The notes under the pieces are model-generated. The model ran no database searches and had not been told where the DNA came from. It saw only the letters and a list, made by a program, of their open reading frames with translations. From Vicia villosa (lineage: Eukaryota; Streptophyta; Magnoliopsida; Fabales; Fabaceae): a stretch of 64,000 nucleotides of DNA. The stretch is from positions 39,068,766-39,132,765 of the forward strand of contig NC_081185.1 in assembly GCF_029867415.1 (NCBI RefSeq). Direction: 5' to 3'. The position numbers were made by a program, and so were the translations under genes. Shown here in pieces: positions 1-12,305 of the stretch (within the stretch, counting starts at the first letter, position 1; each line of letters starts with the position of its first letter).

Positions 1-393
1 ATCCAAGATCGAATTAGACAGAGATATTTGTTGGTTTTCACAATCTCTATAATTGGAGACAATTTAGGAAAGATTGGATGGAAAACCTATTTTCTTGGAG
101 ATTAAGCAACAGACTTTGTGTAGCCTCCTTGCCGCGGTTTTAGGCCCAACTCAGTCAATACTAGTTCCATAAATAGACTGGCCTAAACCTAGTTTTAAGT
201 GGAACTGATATTTGTATTTTTAGGGTTATAGGAATCCTTATTTTAGTTGTGTTGTAAGTTCCATGTGTGTGCATTCACAAACCTGTAGGTGTTGAATGTT
301 GTTTAATTTCCGAAGTTGTTAAGTAAGGAGAGTAGTGTCGTTCTCATAAGCTTCTTAGCATTGAGAATTATGTATCTTGGAAGAGTGTCTTCT
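1..393. other. Unassigned flank at the left edge
   Basis: No open frame, RNA gene or domain could be recognised. The stretch is AT-rich and ends just before a TG-starting sequence that looks like the start of an LTR. It could be the tail of an older copia-type LTR, because it reads like a non-coding transcript leader (several short G/T-rich stretches), but I cannot support a family. Confidence 0.3.
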
Positions 394-2911
394 TGTTGTA
401 ACCCAAAATTTTTTCTCCAAAATTCCATTCCATCTGGCTCAGGCTTTGCATATCATTTGCATATTTCCATTAGAACATTAACATAATTTTGCATTCATTT
501 GAAAAAATTAAAAAAAAAAATGTATGTATTTGTTCATATGCATTTTTATTCATTTTATTAGCCTTTTGATTTAAATATTAATTAAAACTCAATTTATTAA
601 TTTTAGATTGAATTTTAATTAATGTTTAAATTAAAATATATTTTTCTATATTTTTGCATTTTTTGTTCTTTTGTTTTTTAGGTGCTAATTACAAAACAAA
701 AGGTGTGCAAGAGATTGAAGGCCCATTTCATTTGATGTTTGGTCCAAACTTGCAAAGTCAAATACAAAGTTATGAACCCAAAATTTGAGGTCCCACACCA
801 ACCAAGCTTCCGACGTCTCTCTGCACACCACCGACATCGCTGCTCCACCTTACAAGGACATGCACAAAGCAACAAAATTCATCTAGCAACAATCCAAAAT
901 TTTCACCAAAATGGACAACCACCAACTTGCATCAAAAAGTGAAGAAATTAGTATAACAAAATTGAAACAAGGAAACTTAACAAGCAAGAGTTATATTTCA
1001 CTAGAACATTACATAAAGACTCGTCACAATATCAGTAAAGAGGAAATGAGCATTGTTACTCTGCAGAATTTTTAATAAAACTTCCTCCAAACACAACCTC
1101 ACGTTTTTGTGTTCATACAACCATAAATCTACTCCATCAAACCTTCATCATAACCTTCATACATAGGAAAGAATATTCATACTACATCTTATCAAACCTT
1201 CCTCGCCTCATTTCACCGATCCAATCCATATATTCAACCTACAAGAACACAAATCAAAACAACCATCCACAACACAACAGAATCCACGCAATAATCCCTT
1301 CATCATCATTCATAATAACTTCATCATCATATAAAAAATCAAACAACATCTTCATCATTGACCAGAAACTAACCTTGCTCAACAATAATTACGCTTCTAA
1401 AGTTTCAGCGCCAACGCAACAGTACAACTTCACATCACTAACCACAATGTTTAATCACCAAATCATCACTGCAACCGTCACAGGAGTTCGAACCACAACT
1501 GTCATACCCCAAAATTTTCCGTCCATATTTCAAAACAATTTGGCTCAAGCAATCTCTTCAGACTCATATGACCTCCAAGTACTCAAAGCTACACAAGAAG
1601 CAAGCATGCTCAACAAGGACCTCTAAATTAGGGTTTTTCTTTTCATCAAGGATATGGAACTTCTAAGGCCTCAAGTGAACTTCAGGGCATCTCTTATGAT
1701 TCAAAGTATTCTCATACCAAGTCTCAAACTCCGACTCACAAGAATGCCCAGTCAATGGCTCAAATGATCAACAGTCAGTTATGCTAGGTTAAAAGTCAAT
1801 TATGGTCAACCTACAGTCAGAACTCCTGATTTTTGGTCAACATCAACATTTTGAAGTCACATTAATCATTTGATCAAGGTTTGGTCATGATTCATCAAGA
1901 AAAGCCCCAAGGTCATCCAAGGTCCAAGATCATCGGAAATTTCCCAACAAATGCTCATTCTCAAGGAAATACAATTATCTACAACTTTGATGCTGGGTCA
2001 AAGCTCAAGAAATGCTTTATTTGGGAGATATGAATCAAGACATTATAGGTCTTCCTAAAAGTCAACAAAAGACCATCTTTTTCCAAAGAGTCGAACTTGA
2101 ACAAGGAATACTCAATTGACATAGAACCAAAAGGATCATTTAGAGGACATCGTAAGCTTTCTAAAAAGTCCTATATCACCTTCATATGATCAAATTTGAG
2201 GGAGATATGAACTGCACAAGTTGGTCAAAATCCAAGAGAAGCATAAACTTAGCCTTGGCCAATTTTGGACTTTTAAGTTAATGGGCTTAAGTTTTGGACT
2301 TCATACATACCCATGACATAAATTAGGGCCCCTAAAATTTTTTCATATTTTTGGCATCTTTATTTATATTTATTTGAATTTTACTCATTTAAATTCAAAA
2401 TAATTTAAGCAAAAATATCAAAATAATGAGATAAATTCATATGGTTTTATTTTTATTCATTTGAAGGCCCCAATATTATTCCATGAGTGTCCAAAAACGT
2501 GAAGCTTGCTTGAGGAAAAGGAATGGCCAAAATTTGAAAGTTTAATCACGTGGGAATATCAAATTTTCAAGGGACCTCGTTACCTAAAGTCCAAGCCCAC
2601 AAAAAACCCTAATAGACTCTCATAAGTACTCATAACATGGGCGGCATGGAAGAGGACGAATTCTGACCAAGGAGACTAGGGTTCCAAAGAGAAGAATATT
2701 TTTTCAAAAACTAGGGCACGTGTGAAAGATTCCTTCAGCAATTTCCAGCCAAAGCCAAGCATTCATTCCTCTTCCTAAAGTTCTCTGGAGCGCGACCATA
2801 TCATCCTTGAAGGCCAAAGCTCTCCAAATTGTCGTCCTTCATCTCCACCAGTTTATATATACTTCTAAACTTCAAAACTCTTAATTCATGCATTATAAAC
2901 AATCCATGCGC

Positions 2912-2955
<44 letters not shown>
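2912..2955. repeat. (TA)n microsatellite
   Basis: About 44 bases of alternating TA with one C interruption near 2928. It lies inside the left LTR. Confidence 0.9.
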
Positions 2956-3442
2956 TGATTCCTAATCGTGTTTGGAGTGTTTTAGAACAATCGCTTTTGA
3001 GATTTGATGCAGATAGGAGGAGATGTTATTGTTAGGGCATGAATATGCAAGGGTTTTGTTTTCATTTTTCCAAACACTCCCAGGCTAACATTGTGTTCAG
3101 GAGATGATTTTAAGTCGATCTAGGTTACCTTTGTTTTTGTTTGATTCATTTTTTGTAGGTTTTCAATTCGCATAATTAGCCATGAAATATCTTGGCAAAA
3201 CCGTAACAAAAGTCTAGCTTTTTCGTAGCAAAAACTGGGCGCAAAAGGAAGAAGAAGATGAATAGGAGAGCTGACTCCTTGACCACACATGGAACATTCT
3301 CATTAGTCTGTCAACCGTCCAAGGCTCTCTCTCCACTTCTCATTGGTTTTCACATGAATCTGTGGGGCCCGGTTTGTCTCGTTTACCAATCACACACGCT
3401 TTTTACTTTTTGTTTTATTATGTTTGGTTTAATAATGAATTA

Positions 3443-3515
3443 AACGCGCAACCCAGGTGGTAGAGGGGAAGACTGGAAACCATGAGGACCTGGGATCAAA
3501 TCCCAACGTCCACAC
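3443..3515 (+). repeat. tRNA-like / SINE-like segment in the left LTR
   Basis: The words GGTGGTAGAGGGGAAG and CCTGGGATCAAATCCCA are spaced about 25 bases apart. They resemble the D-arm/A-box and T-arm/B-box of a tRNA gene, the second as a short stem with a seven-base loop. A T-rich stretch follows. The A-box fit is imperfect and no full cloverleaf is evident, so this is tRNA-derived rather than a tRNA gene. Confidence 0.45.
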
Positions 3516-4488
3516 TTTCCTTTTTCTCAATTTTTTTCATACCTTTTTTGTTTCCAATCTTTTTTCAATTAACTTTTAATTAATCCATTAATTAATTCTT
3601 AACCAATTAACCACCATTAAAGATAACAAACTAGAATTAGGGGTAGTTCATATAATATTTTTCTTAACTAATTTAATTTATTAATTTAATTAGATTTTTA
3701 ATTTTAATTTAATAACCATAAAATCAATAAAAAATACAAAAAAATATTTGTTTCTCCTTTAATTTGATTTTATCACTTAACATAATTTTAATTAACTTAG
3801 AAATTAGGTTTAATCAATACTAACCCTAAAATCATTTTTCTTCTTTTAAAAAACATTAACATTATCTTTTCCCGATTAAATTCTTTTCTCGATTACTTTT
3901 TTATTATGTAACTGTTTACTTTATGTAATAGTTAGATTTATTTTCGCGCATCTTTTATAATTATGTAACTGCTAAGGGTTGTAATAGCGTTAACTATTAC
4001 TTTTACTTTTCGCACCTCCTTATTATGTATCTCTCCCAAAGCCATGTAATAGCTTAGGACTCTTTTTACTTTTCTGCTTTTATTTTCCGCACCTATATAA
4101 ACTGTTGATATAACTATTTAGATGTATGACTAGGGTATGTATGGCAATACTAAAAGCAATCTTAGAATAACCCTAACTCAAAGATAAATATCTGAATTGA
4201 ATGCACTCTTTGCACCCACCACCTTTAGGGTAACTTCTCTTAGATGCCTTTCGATTATAACGGTCATGTCCTTCGAGCGTAGGGATACGTTTGAAGGATA
4301 GAAAAACACTTAGAAAGGGGGGTTTGAATAAGCGTGACTTTAAAAACTCTTAAGATAAAAACAAATAACACAGTTATTTTTATCCTGGTTCGTTGTTAAC
4401 GAAACTACTCCAGTCCACCCCCTTAGAGTGATTTACCTCAACTAAGGATTTAATCCACTATTCAATCTTGAATACAATGGTTATCCAC

Positions 4489-4612
4489 TTAGAAATACTC
4501 TAAGTCTTCTAGAGTATACTGATCACACCTTGATCACTCTAGGAAATCACCACTTAGAAACTTCTAAGTCTTCTAGAGTCTACTGATCACAACTTGATCA
4601 CTCTAGGAACCT
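4489..4612. repeat. Tandem duplication inside the copia LTR
   Basis: Two copies of an approximately 60-70 base unit. Each contains CTTCTAGAGT, CTGATCAC and CTTGATCACTCTAGGA in the same order, with small differences. Confidence 0.75.
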
Positions 4613-4832
4613 TTTACAAATCAATGTAAAATAAATGTTTACAAGAGTATTCAAATGCTTCTTAGAAAGCAATAATCACAACTGTGATATTTCTCTTAAG
4701 TTCTAAGCTTAAATCTCACTAAGATATTACAAGTGAAGTGAGGTTGAAGATGAAGTTTGAGAGCTTTTGAATTTAACAACGTTTCTGTATTTTTGTGCAA
4801 GAATTGTGTGTTGAGCTTCTCATCTGAACTTC

Positions 4833-4840
4833 TATTTATA
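4833..4840 (-). promoter_or_regulatory. TATA box of the copia LTR
   Basis: The - strand reads GCCTATAAATAGAAG, a strong plant TATA context, within the LTR. It is a likely U3 core promoter. Confidence 0.6.
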
Positions 4841-5419
4841 GGCGTTTGAGAAGATGACCGTTGGGAGCATTTAATGCGTTGCGTGTTCCGTACAGCTTTG
4901 CATTTAAAAATTCACTCATTTGTCAACTACCTCGAGCCTTGCTTTTACTGCTTCTATTGACTTCGCCTTTTGTAGCTTCTAACGTTCCTTTTGTCAGTCA
5001 GAGTAGCCTATCATCTTGTACTTGCTTCTGATCTGATGTTTGTAGATACAATGTTTGAATAATCAGAGTCAAACAGCTTGGTGCAGAGCATCTTCTTGTC
5101 TTCTGACTTTGAAGTGCTTTAGCGTGATACCATAAGAACTTAAGTGCTTCTGCTTCTGATCTCATGTTCTTCTGATGCTTCATAGACCATGTTCTGATTC
5201 TGCTTGACCATCTTCTGATGTCTTGCGAGAGCATGTTCTGATGTTGCATACTTGAACCTTCTGAGTCAGTGCTTCTGGCGCTGAATTGTGCGTACTCCTT
5301 ATATAATTCCTGAATTGGAAAATGTAAAGGATTAGAGTACCACATTGTCTTATACAAAATTCATATATATTGTTATCATCAAAACAAGAATATTGATCAG
5401 AACAAATCTTGTTCTAACA

Positions 5420-5433
5420 ATCTCCCCCTTTTT
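5420..5433 (-). promoter_or_regulatory. Polypurine tract of the copia element
   Basis: The - strand reads AAAAAGGGGGAGAT immediately before the TGTTAG start of the LTR, the expected place for the plus-strand DNA primer of reverse transcription. Related purine tracts lie upstream at 5545-5553, 5564-5573 and 6211-6223. Confidence 0.85.
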
Positions 5434-5689
5434 GATGATGACAAAAACATATATAATTGATATGAATTTGCAATCAGAATATCAGATGACCAAAGACAAT
5501 TACACAGTTATAGCATAAGTATATAATCAGAATGTGTGAATATGTCTCCCCCTGAGATTAACAATCTCCCCCTGAAATAAATACTAGAAGAATTTATAAA
5601 CACAAGACTTCCCTGAGTATTTTCCATTTCGGTAGAGACGTTCACTTTGCCTAGAACTTCAAAACATCCAGAGCTTATGCTTCTTGCTT

Positions 5690-6010
5690 CCATAGGACAG
5701 CTTCAGAGCTTTGAATTTCTTCTTGAATCATAGCATGCTTGATTGTATCAGAACATTCTTGAATGTATTAGAGCATCATCAGAGCATCTTTACATCCTGA
5801 AATGTTTCAGAACAAGCTAGACGAAAATAATCAGAGCATGAATGGATCAGAGCATTCTTTAGAGAAAAAACATGTATCAGAGCAAACTTTGATAAATTCT
5901 TAAAAAGAATATGTATCAGAGCATATGAGAGAAGAGAATGTACCAGAGCATATTCTGCCACGAGAATATCAGAACATTCTTCTTGCTTCTGATCTTGAAG
6001 CTTCATAGCA
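5690..6010 (-). repeat. Dispersed short repeats of the copia 3' untranslated region
   Basis: The word TCAGAGCA (as TATCAGAGCA, ATCAGAGCAT or CCAGAGCAT) recurs at least six times at irregular spacing. No convincing frame runs through it. It lies between the env-like ORF and the 3' LTR. Confidence 0.6.
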
Positions 6011-6415
6011 CTAAGCTTGCTTCAACTTTCCAAGAACACGCTTCTTTATAGAATTGCTTTTCCTCTTGTATTTGCTTCTCATGTTGATCTTTTTTAGAAT
6101 ATCTTCAATCCTGCGAAAATTCTCAAAGACATAGAACTTACAAATAATGTTAGGAATGTTGAGACTTAATCCCGGCAACTGATATAATAAACCAAATAAA
6201 TTATCATGTTTCTCCCCCTTTTTGTCATAACATCAAAAAGCATTTAAAAAGATTCAGACGATAAAACAACATAAAGTGAAGAAGATAATATTTCATTGAT
6301 TCAACAAAATATCAGAAGATACAAAAAGATAGAAGCAGATGCAAAAAACAGATGCAAGAAAACAAGAAAACAACTAAGACCAAGACACATTACGACTAGC
6401 CTAGCTTAGAAACTA

Positions 6416-8701
6416 TCTTGGCCAGAAGGTTTTGAATCTCAGCAGTGCTTTCGATCGAAACTCATTGTGAGTATCCTCATGCTTATCCAGACGAGAAGCA
6501 AGATCAGCTTGATTCTGTTAAAGAGCCCTCATGGTATTCACCAGAACAAAAGGTTCAGCAGAAAAAGCGTCAAAGCTATTGTCCAGAAGAGGAAAAGGAT
6601 TCTCAAAAGCAGCATCAATCATGAGAACATCATCTTGATTTTCCTGAACAGGAAGTTTCTCACCAGAATGATTCTCAATGACTTGATTCTCAGCATCAGC
6701 TTCAGCATAGACAGGAGCAGGGAGTGCAGCTTCTGAATTCTCAAGTGCCTTAAGAATTTCAACCAAGTTCCTTGGAGGTGTAGGAGCAGAAGGTTCTGAA
6801 GGGTATTCAACTTTTGGATATACCATATCTGGTGCCTTAGCAGAGGGATTCTCCCTTAACCAGTTGAATATTGACTGAAAGTCTCCAGTCAGAACACTAT
6901 AATGGGGCTTCCACACAACCATAGCAAGTGGATGCACTTCCTCGAGCTCGTCAACAAACTTCTTCTTCTCAAGAGGTATCCAGTTTCTGATAGGATGATA
7001 GTACATACCATCATCTAAATCCAAAAAGTAACCAGGAGATTCAGGTGCAGCAGCCAAGCATCTCTTCTAAATGTTCAGAATATCATTCTGAATGTCCTTC
7101 TCAAATATTCTCCACAAAGCTCTAGAAGTAGCATGATCCAAATTGGAGTCATAAGCACCTCTCAGAGTATCCAACCCTATTCTTACCTTATCCATTAGCA
7201 TGTAATAACTAACACCAATCGATGGTTCAAGAGGATTGAAAGTGAAACGATAGTCAGGGTACAGAAGACAGTAAGGTTTAGATTCTCTAGATAGCAAAGT
7301 AGGGGTGATGGAAGAGGTTAAAGAAGATGAAGAATCTGTGATGGAGGTGGATGAGAGAAAAATTTCAGAAGGAGTTTGGGGGATAGCATTTAGTGGTTGA
7401 GGGTTCAGAATAGGTGTAGAAGGAAGTGGTTGGTTTTTGTTTATGGTTGAAGAAGAGGATGGAATAACAGAAGGAGGAGGCTTTTTCTGAGGGGGACGGG
7501 CAGAAGAATCTGCAAGAAAAGCTTTATGAATGCGCTTTTCAAGGTAATCATCAGATTGTACTTTGAGAGAATCTACGTGGTTCTTCTGCTTCTTTGCAGG
7601 CTTAGCATCAGGTCCTGCTTCTGTGGCCTTTCTTTTTAGTTTCTTTTCTTTCTTCTTCTTTTCCTTCTTTCTTAACTCATCCAGAGATGGAAGTGTTCTT
7701 CCTCGAATCCATGCAGGATCAATAGAAGTTTGAGCTTTAACGCATGACTTCAGATAGCGTTTGACAGACTTGTCTAGCTCCTCTTAGAACAAGTGAGAGA
7801 AACTCACAACAAGAGTTCTCCTCGTCAGAATATCTGGAAACATTGTTGGAAGAGTGGTTACTTCTTCAATCAACTGCATCCTTTTCAGAGAATGAGCATT
7901 TAGAATGACTCCTTGGATAGTAGTCAAGAACTCAGCGGGACCAGCTGTTCTCATAACTTCTATCTACCCACTCTCAATCAAAATATCTGAAATCATCCTT
8001 CCAAGAGGGATAGAATTTCTTTTGAGGTTGGGATTCTTCTGACGTTCTTCATCTCTTGATTCTTCAATGTTGGTCTTCAGATGTTGAAACATAATGTGTG
8101 GTAAATTGACTTTCATTCCATTTTCAATGTAGAATATTATGTACTTCTGATCCTGATTGACATAGGTAGCAGCGCTTGATTGTTTCCTATGATAGAGAGA
8201 TCCCAGAATGATCTCAGCCCATACTCTGTAGGAAGGCTTCAAGGCAGTGTTGAACGGAGATGCAATACCAGAAGAGAACAACTCACGATCAACTTTCTCC
8301 CAATCAGTTCTTCCATGAAGAGCACCAGTAACTCCATCCAAACCATCAAGACCATACAACTTCCTTATTAGCTTCTCAGTCACAACAACTTCATGCCCTA
8401 ACACGAACGAGATAATGGCAGTTGAAGTAACTATAGCATGTGTCCAGAAATTCTTAACCAACAAAGGATAAACTGGTCCAATTAACCTTTCAAAGTAGTT
8501 AGACCATTCTTGTACCAACATTGCAGTTTTGGTTTTGAAATCATGTGCCATAAGACTTTCAAAATCCACCATGGTTTCGCAGAGAACCTCCAGTTCATTA
8601 ACCGGAATTGAACAAGTCTTCGAAGGAGTAAATGCAGATCTCCTTTGTTGAACTTGATGTTGCGATGATACCTTGCGTTGAACATTTGAAGATGAAGCCA
8701 T
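6416..8701 (-). pseudogene. Env-like extra ORF of the copia element, decayed
   Basis: This is the additional ORF that SIRE/Maximus elements carry downstream of pol; its function is not established. The start is an ATG at 8701 in good context. The first 245 codons are open to a stop at 7964-7966 and encode a globular, mostly helical-looking region. A Lys/Ser/Pro-rich stretch follows (about 7300-7700, with clusters of KK and of SSS/PP). Two further open segments follow: 7067-7297, then 6518-7057 in the same frame, separated by one stop at 7067-7069. The segments need at least one frame change and several stop codons to be linked, so the gene is dead here. I see no clear signal peptide at the start. 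Calling it an envelope rests on position, not on similarity. Confidence 0.7.
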
Positions 8702-8822
8702 GGATTCACACTAAGATTCGGTTTAGAAACTAGGGTTTATGCAAAGACACAAGAGAGATGAACACAAAAATAACAACGAACAAAGAGAGAGAATGTAAAG
8801 AGATGAATGTTATGGGAATGAG

Positions 8823-8830
8823 TTTATATA
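8823..8830 (-). promoter_or_regulatory. Candidate TATA box in front of the env-like ORF
   Basis: The - strand reads GCCTATATAAACTC about 120 bases upstream of the env-like ATG at 8701. Between the two lies a C/T-rich leader with CTCTCTC and TTGTTCGTTG words, typical of a plant 5' untranslated region. It lies between the end of pol and the ORF. This may be a private promoter; that is inference. Confidence 0.4.
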
Positions 8831-9139
8831 GGCACGAATTTGAAATGTAATGCAATATCTTTCTGAATGAACAGGATTACAGAAAAACATAGAATCAAAT
8901 GCATTTAATGTATAGTGACGTTAGGGTAAAACGTGATATTTGAAATAGAGTGAACACGTGTTCAACTTCTGGAATAGCTGGTGACAACTATTTTGCTTTA
9001 AAAGAGATTCTGAATCAACTTAGACATAAGAAACGTTAGTAATAACAGAATCAGAATATCTAACTCATCAACATCAGAACTTCTTATAATAAAATAAAAT
9101 ATATCATTTCAAATCTAATCCATATATCAGAACTTCTCA

Positions 9140-12100
9140 TCCTTTCATTCTGGGCATAAATCCATACTGATCTTCTTAAGAATGAACTTAAACCTATCTT
9201 CAGCAAGGGGTTTTGTAAAGATATCAGCCCATTGATGGCTTGTATCAACAAAGTTTAAAGAAAAAACACCATTTTGAACATAGTCCCTAATGAAATGATG
9301 TTTAATCTCAATATGTTTAGCTTGGAATGTAAGATTGGATTCTTAGATAAACAAATCGCAGAAGTATTATCACAGAAGATAGGAATGTTACTCTCATATA
9401 TTTGATAATCTTCTAGCTGACTCTTCATCCTGTGCATCTGTGTACTACACCCAGCAGCAGAACAATATTCTGCTTCTGTTGTGGAAAGGGCAATTGTAGC
9501 TTGCTTCTTGGTGTACCAAGAGATCAGGTGACTTCCAAGAAATTGACAACTTATAGAAGTACTTTTCCTTTCAACTCTATCTCCAGCGTAATAAGCATCA
9601 CAAAATCCTACTAAGTTGTATTCTTCAGATCTTCTGTAGACTAACCAACATTAGTAGTACCTTTCAGATACCTCCGAATTCTCTTAACAGCTGTTAAGTG
9701 AGATTCTCTAGGATCTGATTGGAATCTTGCACACAGACAATCATTGAATAAAATATTAGGTCTAGAAGAAGTAAGATATAGAAGAGATCCAATCATACCT
9801 CTGTAGAGCTTCTGATCTACCTTCTTACTTACCTCATCCTTACCTAGGACACGTTGGATGCATAGGAGTTTTTGCTTCTTTGCTTTCTGAAAGATTAAAC
9901 TTCTTCAGAAGTTCTTTCACATACTTGGCTTGATGAATATAGGTTCCATCAGAAGTTTGATTGATCTGGATCCCAAGGAAATACTTGAGTTCACTTGTCA
10001 TGCTCATTTCAAACTCAGCCTGCATAGACTTAGCAAACTCCTTTCCAAGTGTAGCATTAGAGGTTTCAAAGATAATATCATCAACATAAATTTGGCAAAT
10101 TAAAATATCCTTTTTAAAGGTTTTACAAAAGAGAGTAGTATCCACTTGTCCTCTAGTGAAACCATTATCCAAAAGGAAATAACTTAATCTTTCATACCAA
10201 GCTCTAGGAGCTTGCTTCAATCCGTATAATGACTTCTTTAGTTTAAAAACATGTTCTAGAGACTTAGAGTCTTCAAAACCAGGAGGTTGGTGGACATAAA
10301 CTTCCTCATCTATATAACCATTTAAGAAGACACTCTTAACATCCATCTGATACAGAGTGATGTTAAGTTGAGTGGCAAAAGAAATCAATAAGCGAATAGA
10401 TTCTAACCTGGCCACTGGTGCAAAGGTTTTTGTATAGTCAATACCTTCTTGCTGACTATAGCCCTGAGCAACCTGTCTAGCTTTGTTTCTTACAACTTCT
10501 CCTTTTTCGCTTAGCTTGTTTCTGAAGATCCACTTAGTTCCAATGATGTTAAACCCTTTTGGCCTTGGAACAAGATCCCAGACATCATTCCTTGTAAACT
10601 GATTTAGTTCTGCTTGCATTGCAATTATCCAGTCAGCATCCTCCAGAGCTTGATCAACAGAAGTTGGCTCAATAAGAGATACTAGACCAAATTGACATTC
10701 TGCATTGTTCTTAAGGAATGCTCTTGTTCTGATAGGATCTTCTTTCTTGCCAATGATAACATCTTCTGAGTGAGCAGAGTTGAGTCTAGAAGATCTTCTG
10801 ATAGTTGGCTCTTCAAAAATTCTGAGATTCTCCAGTGAAGCAGCAACTTGATCTTCTGACACTTTGCTTCTGGGTTCTTCAGCTTCTATGTTAGAGATTT
10901 CAATATCTGCAAAATTCTTAAACTGCTTTGGCTTTTCAAGACCAAGCTTATCATCAAATCTGATATTGATTGGTTCTTCAACAACCAATGTTTCAGTATT
11001 GTATACTCTGTAGCCTTTTGAGCGTTCAGAATATCCATGAAGGAAACACTTCTGAGCCTTAGAATCAAACTTACTCAGATGATCTTTAGTGTTCAGAATA
11101 TAACATATACATCCAAAAGGATGACAATAAGAAATGTTGGGCTTTCTGTTCTTCCGCAATTCATAAGGAGTCTTATTGAGATTAGGTCTGATAGAGATTT
11201 TATTCTGAATATAACATGCAGTATTTATTGCTTCTGCCCAGAAATGCTTAGCCATATTGGTTTCATTGATCGTGGTTCTGGCTATTTCTTGTAGAGTCCT
11301 ATTCTTTCGCTCTACAACTCCATTTTGCTGTGGAGTTCTAGGGAAAGAGAAATCATGGGCAATACCATTTTCTTTGAAATATATCTCAAAGAATCTGTTC
11401 TCAAATTCGCCACCATGATCACTTCTGACCTTTATGATTTTACACTCTTTCTCAGATTGGATTTGAGTGCAAAAGTCAAAGAATACTGTATGAGACTCAT
11501 CCTCGTGTTTCAAGAACTTTACCCATGTCCATCGGCTATAATCATCTACGATGACTAATCCATATTTCTTCCCTCTGATAGATGCTGTTTTGACTGGGCC
11601 AAACAGATCAATGTGCAGAAGTTCTAGCGGCCTAGAGGAAGAGACAACATTCTTAGACTTGAATGCAGGTTTGGAAAACTTCCCTTTCTGACAGGCTTCG
11701 CAAAGAGCATCTGATTTATATTTCAGATTAGGGAGTCCTCTGACCAGATTTAGTTTGTTAATCTGAAAAATCTTTCTCTAACTAGCATGGCCTAATCTTC
11801 TGTGCCAGACCCATTGCTCTTCACTAACAGACATAAGACAAGTTACCTTCTGATTCTTAAGATCTTGAAGATCAATCTTGTAAATGTTGTTCTTTCTCTT
11901 TCTTGTAAATAGGATTGAGCCATCCTTCTGACTTACAACTTTGCAAGACTTTTGATTGAAGATTATGTCATAACCATTGTCACTTAATTGACTTATGGAC
12001 AATAAGTTATGAGCTAATCCATCTACAAGAAGTACATTAGTTATGGAAGGAGAGTTACCAATACTTATGGTTCCTGGGCCAATGATTTTTCCCTTCTCAT

Positions 12101-12305
12101 CTCCTCCAAACTTGACTTCTCCAGCGGACTTAAGCACTAGATCTTGGAACATAGACCTTTTTCCCGTCATGTGCCGCGAGCACCCAGAGTCCAGGTACCA
12201 TGACATGTTTTGCTTTGTCTTCTTTGCTGCCAAGGATATCTGCAACATAAATTATCTTCTCCTTAGGTACCCACATTTTCTTCGGTCCTTTCTTGTTAGT
12301 TTACC
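9140..12305 (-). pseudogene. Copia pol: protease, integrase, reverse transcriptase, RNase H (decayed)
   Basis: The - strand frame holds, in order: the protease motif WYLDSGCSRHMTG (about 12165-12205); the integrase zinc-binding part (WHRRLGHAS near 11790; CEAC near 11700); and the integrase core (SDHGGEFEN near 11415-11440; GVVERKNRTLQE near 11310-11335). Next come a copia RT with the DVKSVFLNG motif (near 10320-10345) and YVDDIIF (about 10072-10092), then RNase H scraps (DNTSAICLSKNP near 9330-9375) and an ADIFTKPL-type end near 9195-9225. Breaks are a stop at 11778-11780, a frame change near 9840-9850, further shifts in RNase H, and stops between gag and protease (around 12270 and 12306). 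From 11777 down to 9843 the frame is open. No active protein is expected. Confidence 0.9.

Larger units (their letters stand above)
394..4291 (+). repeat. Partial LTR of a divergent Ogre/Tat-like element, split by the copia insertion
   Basis: The sequence begins with TGTTGTAACCC and runs without coding potential to the copia insertion point. Part of it (about 1950-2075) is recognisably homologous to the reverse complement of the Ogre-2 LTR (about 39487-39620). The shared words include CTCATTCTCAAGGAAAT and ACAACTTTGATG, followed by an AAAGTCAACAAAA-type run. This fixes the orientation as +. As in the Ogre-1 LTR, it has a tRNA-like stretch (3443-3515) followed by long A/T-rich sequence. A TATATATA near 2856 could be the promoter TATA. 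The other half of this LTR should lie beyond the right edge of the window. The family call is inference from this partial similarity. Confidence 0.6.
4292..5419 (-). repeat. 3' LTR of the copia element
   Basis: On the - strand this 1.13 kb LTR starts TGTTAGAACAAG directly after a purine tract. It ends CTATCCTTCA, giving TG...CA termini. It contains a TATA box (4833-4840) and an approximately 70-base tandem duplication near 4489-4612, based on a CTTAGAA...CTCTAGGA unit. The partner LTR is not in the window, so the outer boundary at 4292 rests on the TG/CA rule and on the change of sequence character. Confidence 0.8.

Noticed and set aside
6416..8701. A true endogenous retrovirus envelope
   Set aside because: No visible signal peptide, fusion peptide or clear membrane anchor in the readable parts. 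The position alone supports only an env-like label.
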